Source: Thermoplasmata archaeon
GTDB lineage: Archaea > Thermoplasmatota > Thermoplasmata > Lutacidiplasmatales > UBA184
Direction: 5' to 3'
DNA length: 41,803 nt
Assembly (NCBI GenBank): GCA_030043855.1
Contig: JASHWW010000006.1
Coordinates: 1 to 41,803, forward strand
In this document: piece after piece, positions 40,031-41,803 of the stretch
How the letters are laid out: every line of letters begins with the position of its first letter
Position numbering within the stretch: position 1 is the first letter of the stretch
Notes under the pieces: generated by a model
The model's input: the letters and a program-made list of their open reading frames with translations, nothing else
What the model was told of the DNA's origin: nothing
Databases searched by the model: none
Translations under genes and position numbers: made by a program

Positions 40031-41737
40031 TCAGTCGTACCGGTACTGCTCGGCCGCCCGGCGGTAGAGCGGCTTCCACAAAAGCTCGTTGATGGCGATC
40101 ACCGTCGCGACCAGTGCGAACAGCGCCGCGACCATCAAGGGATAGCCGGCGGGCGCCCGCGCGTAGCCGATGTCGATCATCTGCCCGACGCCGAGCACGC
40201 TGAGGGAGTTGTGGGTCCCGACCTGAAGGTACTCCGCCACGATCAGCGTGTTCCATCCGCCGCCGAACGCGGTGATCGACCCCGTCACGAGGGCGGGGAA
40301 GATCCCCGGGAACAGGACCCGCCGGAAGAACTGCCGGCCCTTGAGCCCGTACGACCGGGCCGCCTCCTCGAGGTCCGGCGCGAGGCTGCGGACGCCGGAG
40401 AGGAGGTTGAAGAACAGGTACCAGAGCATCCCGGTCATCAGCATCAGGATGGCCGCCCCGTTCGGCGTCAGGTACGGGACCAGGACGAAGATGATGACCG
40501 GGAACAGCGCGGTCGCGGGGAACGACGCGATCACCTCGATCACGGGGAGGCCGACGCGCGAGGCGTGGGGCCGACGGGCAATCAGGACCGCGAGCGGGAG
40601 CGCGATCGCGAAGCAGATCGCGTAGGCGGCCGCGACCCGTCCGGTCGAGGCGGCGACCGCGAACGGCACCTGCAGGAGGTCGGTCCGGACCCACGGCGCG
40701 ATCGGGCCCGTGAAGATGTGGAAGACGGCGACCGTGATCGCGATGATGATGAGCCAGACGCTGACGAGGATCGCGCCGAGGGCGACGTAGTAGAAGGCGG
40801 AGCGCTGGAAGGGGGTCGGCTTGCGGACGGGGCGGACGGTGATCGCGGCGAGCTGGACGAGGGGCGTCGTCACGCGGACCACGCCGGAGCGGACCCCCCG
40901 CGTCACGTAGGCGGCGGCCCGTCGGAACCGGCTGCTCGGGTCGCGGTTCGGCCCGGCGATCTCGCCCTCCCCGCTCGGGGAGGTGTCGTAGCGGAACCGC
41001 TCGGCCCAGCGACCGAGGGGGCGCCAGACGGCGAAGTCGAGCAGGGCGATGACGAGGATCAGCATCAGGAGCCCTGCGACGAACTTCTCGGTGTTCCCCG
41101 AGCTGGCGGCGAACGAGAGGTAGCTCCCGATGCCGGGGAGCGCCCGCGAGTTCGTCGTGAAGATCTCCGCCTCGACGAGGAAGAACCAACCGCCCGTCCA
41201 CGACAGGACCGAGTTGTAGACCAGCCGATTGACCGTCGCGGGGAACAGCACCCGACGGAACCGCTGCCATCCCCGGACGCCGAACGTGTCGGCCGCCTCC
41301 CGCAGTTCGGCCGGCAGCGTCTTCAGCGACTCGTAGACGCCGAAGACCATGTTCCAGGCCATCGAGGTGAAGATGAGGAAGACCGACGCGATGTTCGGAC
41401 CGAGCCACGAGCCCGGCCCGGTCAGGTTGACGAAGAAGACGATCGCGACCGGGAAGAACCCGAGGATCGGGACCGACTGGAGGATGTCGAGGACCGGGAT
41501 CATCACCCGTTCGCCGGTCGTGTGCGACGCGGCGTAGTACCCGTACGCGAGCGAGAAGCCGAGCGACGCCGCGTACGCGGCGAGCATCCGCAGGAACGAG
41601 TACGAGACGTCGACCGCGGCGGTCGGAAGGTACGGCAGCAATCCGGTGAAGCTCAGACCGAACGTCGCCGCGCCGGCGAGGCCGACGAACAGCGGGATGC
41701 CGAGGTAGATCGCTACCGAGCGGGTGGCCGACGGCAT
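40031..41737 (-). CDS. ABC transporter permease, double-length fusion, NitT/TauT type
   Basis: 568 residues containing two BPD_transp_1 permease units in one chain. The EAA loops are EAADTFGVRGWQRFRRVLFP in the first half and EAARSYGLKGRQFFRRVLFP in the second. Each half has about six helices, and each half ends with a short basic Trp-Arg segment (RPLGRWAERFRYD and KPLYRRAAEQYRYD), which marks the duplication. The central 60-residue linker is polar. It forms the whole transmembrane channel by itself, with the ATPase downstream in the same operon. No periplasmic-type binding protein gene is seen in the window. ATG 41737; the gap to the right edge is 66 bases with no clear TATA. Confidence 0.9.
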   Translation of the reverse strand: MPSATRSVAIYLGIPLFVGLAGAATFGLSFTGLLPYLPTAAVDVSYSFLRMLAAYAASLGFSLAYGYYAASHTTGERVMIPVLDILQSVPILGFFPVAIVFFVNLTGPGSWLGPNIASVFLIFTSMAWNMVFGVYESLKTLPAELREAADTFGVRGWQRFRRVLFPATVNRLVYNSVLSWTGGWFFLVEAEIFTTNSRALPGIGSYLSFAASSGNTEKFVAGLLMLILVIALLDFAVWRPLGRWAERFRYDTSPSGEGEIAGPNRDPSSRFRRAAAYVTRGVRSGVVRVTTPLVQLAAITVRPVRKPTPFQRSAFYYVALGAILVSVWLIIIAITVAVFHIFTGPIAPWVRTDLLQVPFAVAASTGRVAAAYAICFAIALPLAVLIARRPHASRVGLPVIEVIASFPATALFPVIIFVLVPYLTPNGAAILMLMTGMLWYLFFNLLSGVRSLAPDLEEAARSYGLKGRQFFRRVLFPGIFPALVTGSITAFGGGWNTLIVAEYLQVGTHNSLSVLGVGQMIDIGYARAPAGYPLMVAALFALVATVIAINELLWKPLYRRAAEQYRYD

Positions 41738-41803
41738 CGTCCCCGTCGGCGGCCCGTCGGTGGTCGCTCGGGCCGTGGGGTTACCGCCGGAGGGCGACGG
41801 ACC

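Noticed and set aside
1..41803. CRISPR array, insertion sequence, integron or prophage
   Set aside because: No direct repeats with regular spacers, no transposase, integrase or terminal inverted repeats, and no phage structural genes were seen.

Overview
The window (41.8 kb, very GC-rich) looks like a chromosomal segment of an archaeon, most plausibly a high-GC uncultured Thermoplasmatota lineage. That placement is an inference. What the sequence shows: many genes carry a short AT-rich TATA-like element (TTTATA, CTATAAG, CTTAAG or ATTAAT type) about 24-33 bases upstream of the start codon with little room for a leader, so leaderless transcription seems common. It also holds archaeal-type regulators (TrmB family, bacterio-opsin-activator-type HTH, a receiver plus DUF835-like regulator), a tRNA without an encoded CCA, and many small membrane/zinc-ribbon proteins. 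Many metabolic genes are of bacterial flavour (tryptophanase, MsrA, RibA, OsmC, dodecin, GST-like, HtrA, M2 peptidase), as expected for a lineage with much acquired metabolism. No rRNA, CRISPR array, insertion sequence, integrase or phage gene was seen.

Layout. 1-5.8 kb: the start of a terpene-cyclase-fold protein (cut by the left edge), tryptophanase, two membrane proteins, a cyclophilin, a zinc-ribbon membrane protein, RNase HI, and two overlapping unknown micro-genes. 6-11.4 kb: an angiotensin-converting-enzyme-like M2 peptidase, a PH-like/zinc-ribbon protein, an ABC-2 exporter (ATPase plus permease) and a winged-helix regulator. 11.6-18.1 kb: an HtrA protease operon with two small leading ORFs, MoaA, a FUSC-type membrane protein, a GyrI-like protein, MsrA, a LysE exporter and an SRPBCC protein. 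18.1-26.6 kb: OsmC, a TrmB regulator, DUF1059, dodecin, a DEAD-box helicase, an acetyltransferase, PH-like and degenerate RecA-like proteins, and a Bat-type HTH regulator. 26.6-33.3 kb: RibA, a two-finger C2H2 protein, several small membrane proteins, a quinone-oxidoreductase/GST/methyltransferase run, a CDGSH protein, an acetyltransferase and an O-methyltransferase. 33.4-41.8 kb: a two-component locus (pseudo-receiver, PAS histidine kinase, receiver/DUF835/HTH regulator), a Kelch-type secreted propeller, tRNA-Ala(CGC), an FMN reductase, and a NitT/TauT-type ABC importer whose AAA-associated domain is a separate gene and whose permease is a double-length fusion.

Common themes are redox and stress handling (MsrA, OsmC, FMN reductase, CDGSH, dodecin, GST-like, HtrA), peptide/amino-acid catabolism (M2 peptidase, tryptophanase, LysE) and local regulation. 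Several divergent or leader regions hold near-perfect palindromes next to a TATA element, and these are the best leads for undescribed regulatory circuits. There is no gene-free stretch longer than about 205 bases. I did not find a clear multi-gene novel defence or biosynthetic system. The strongest candidates for something undescribed are the HtrA operon with its microproteins and palindrome, the pseudo-receiver two-component locus, and the Bat/degenerate-RecA divergent pair with tandem dyads.
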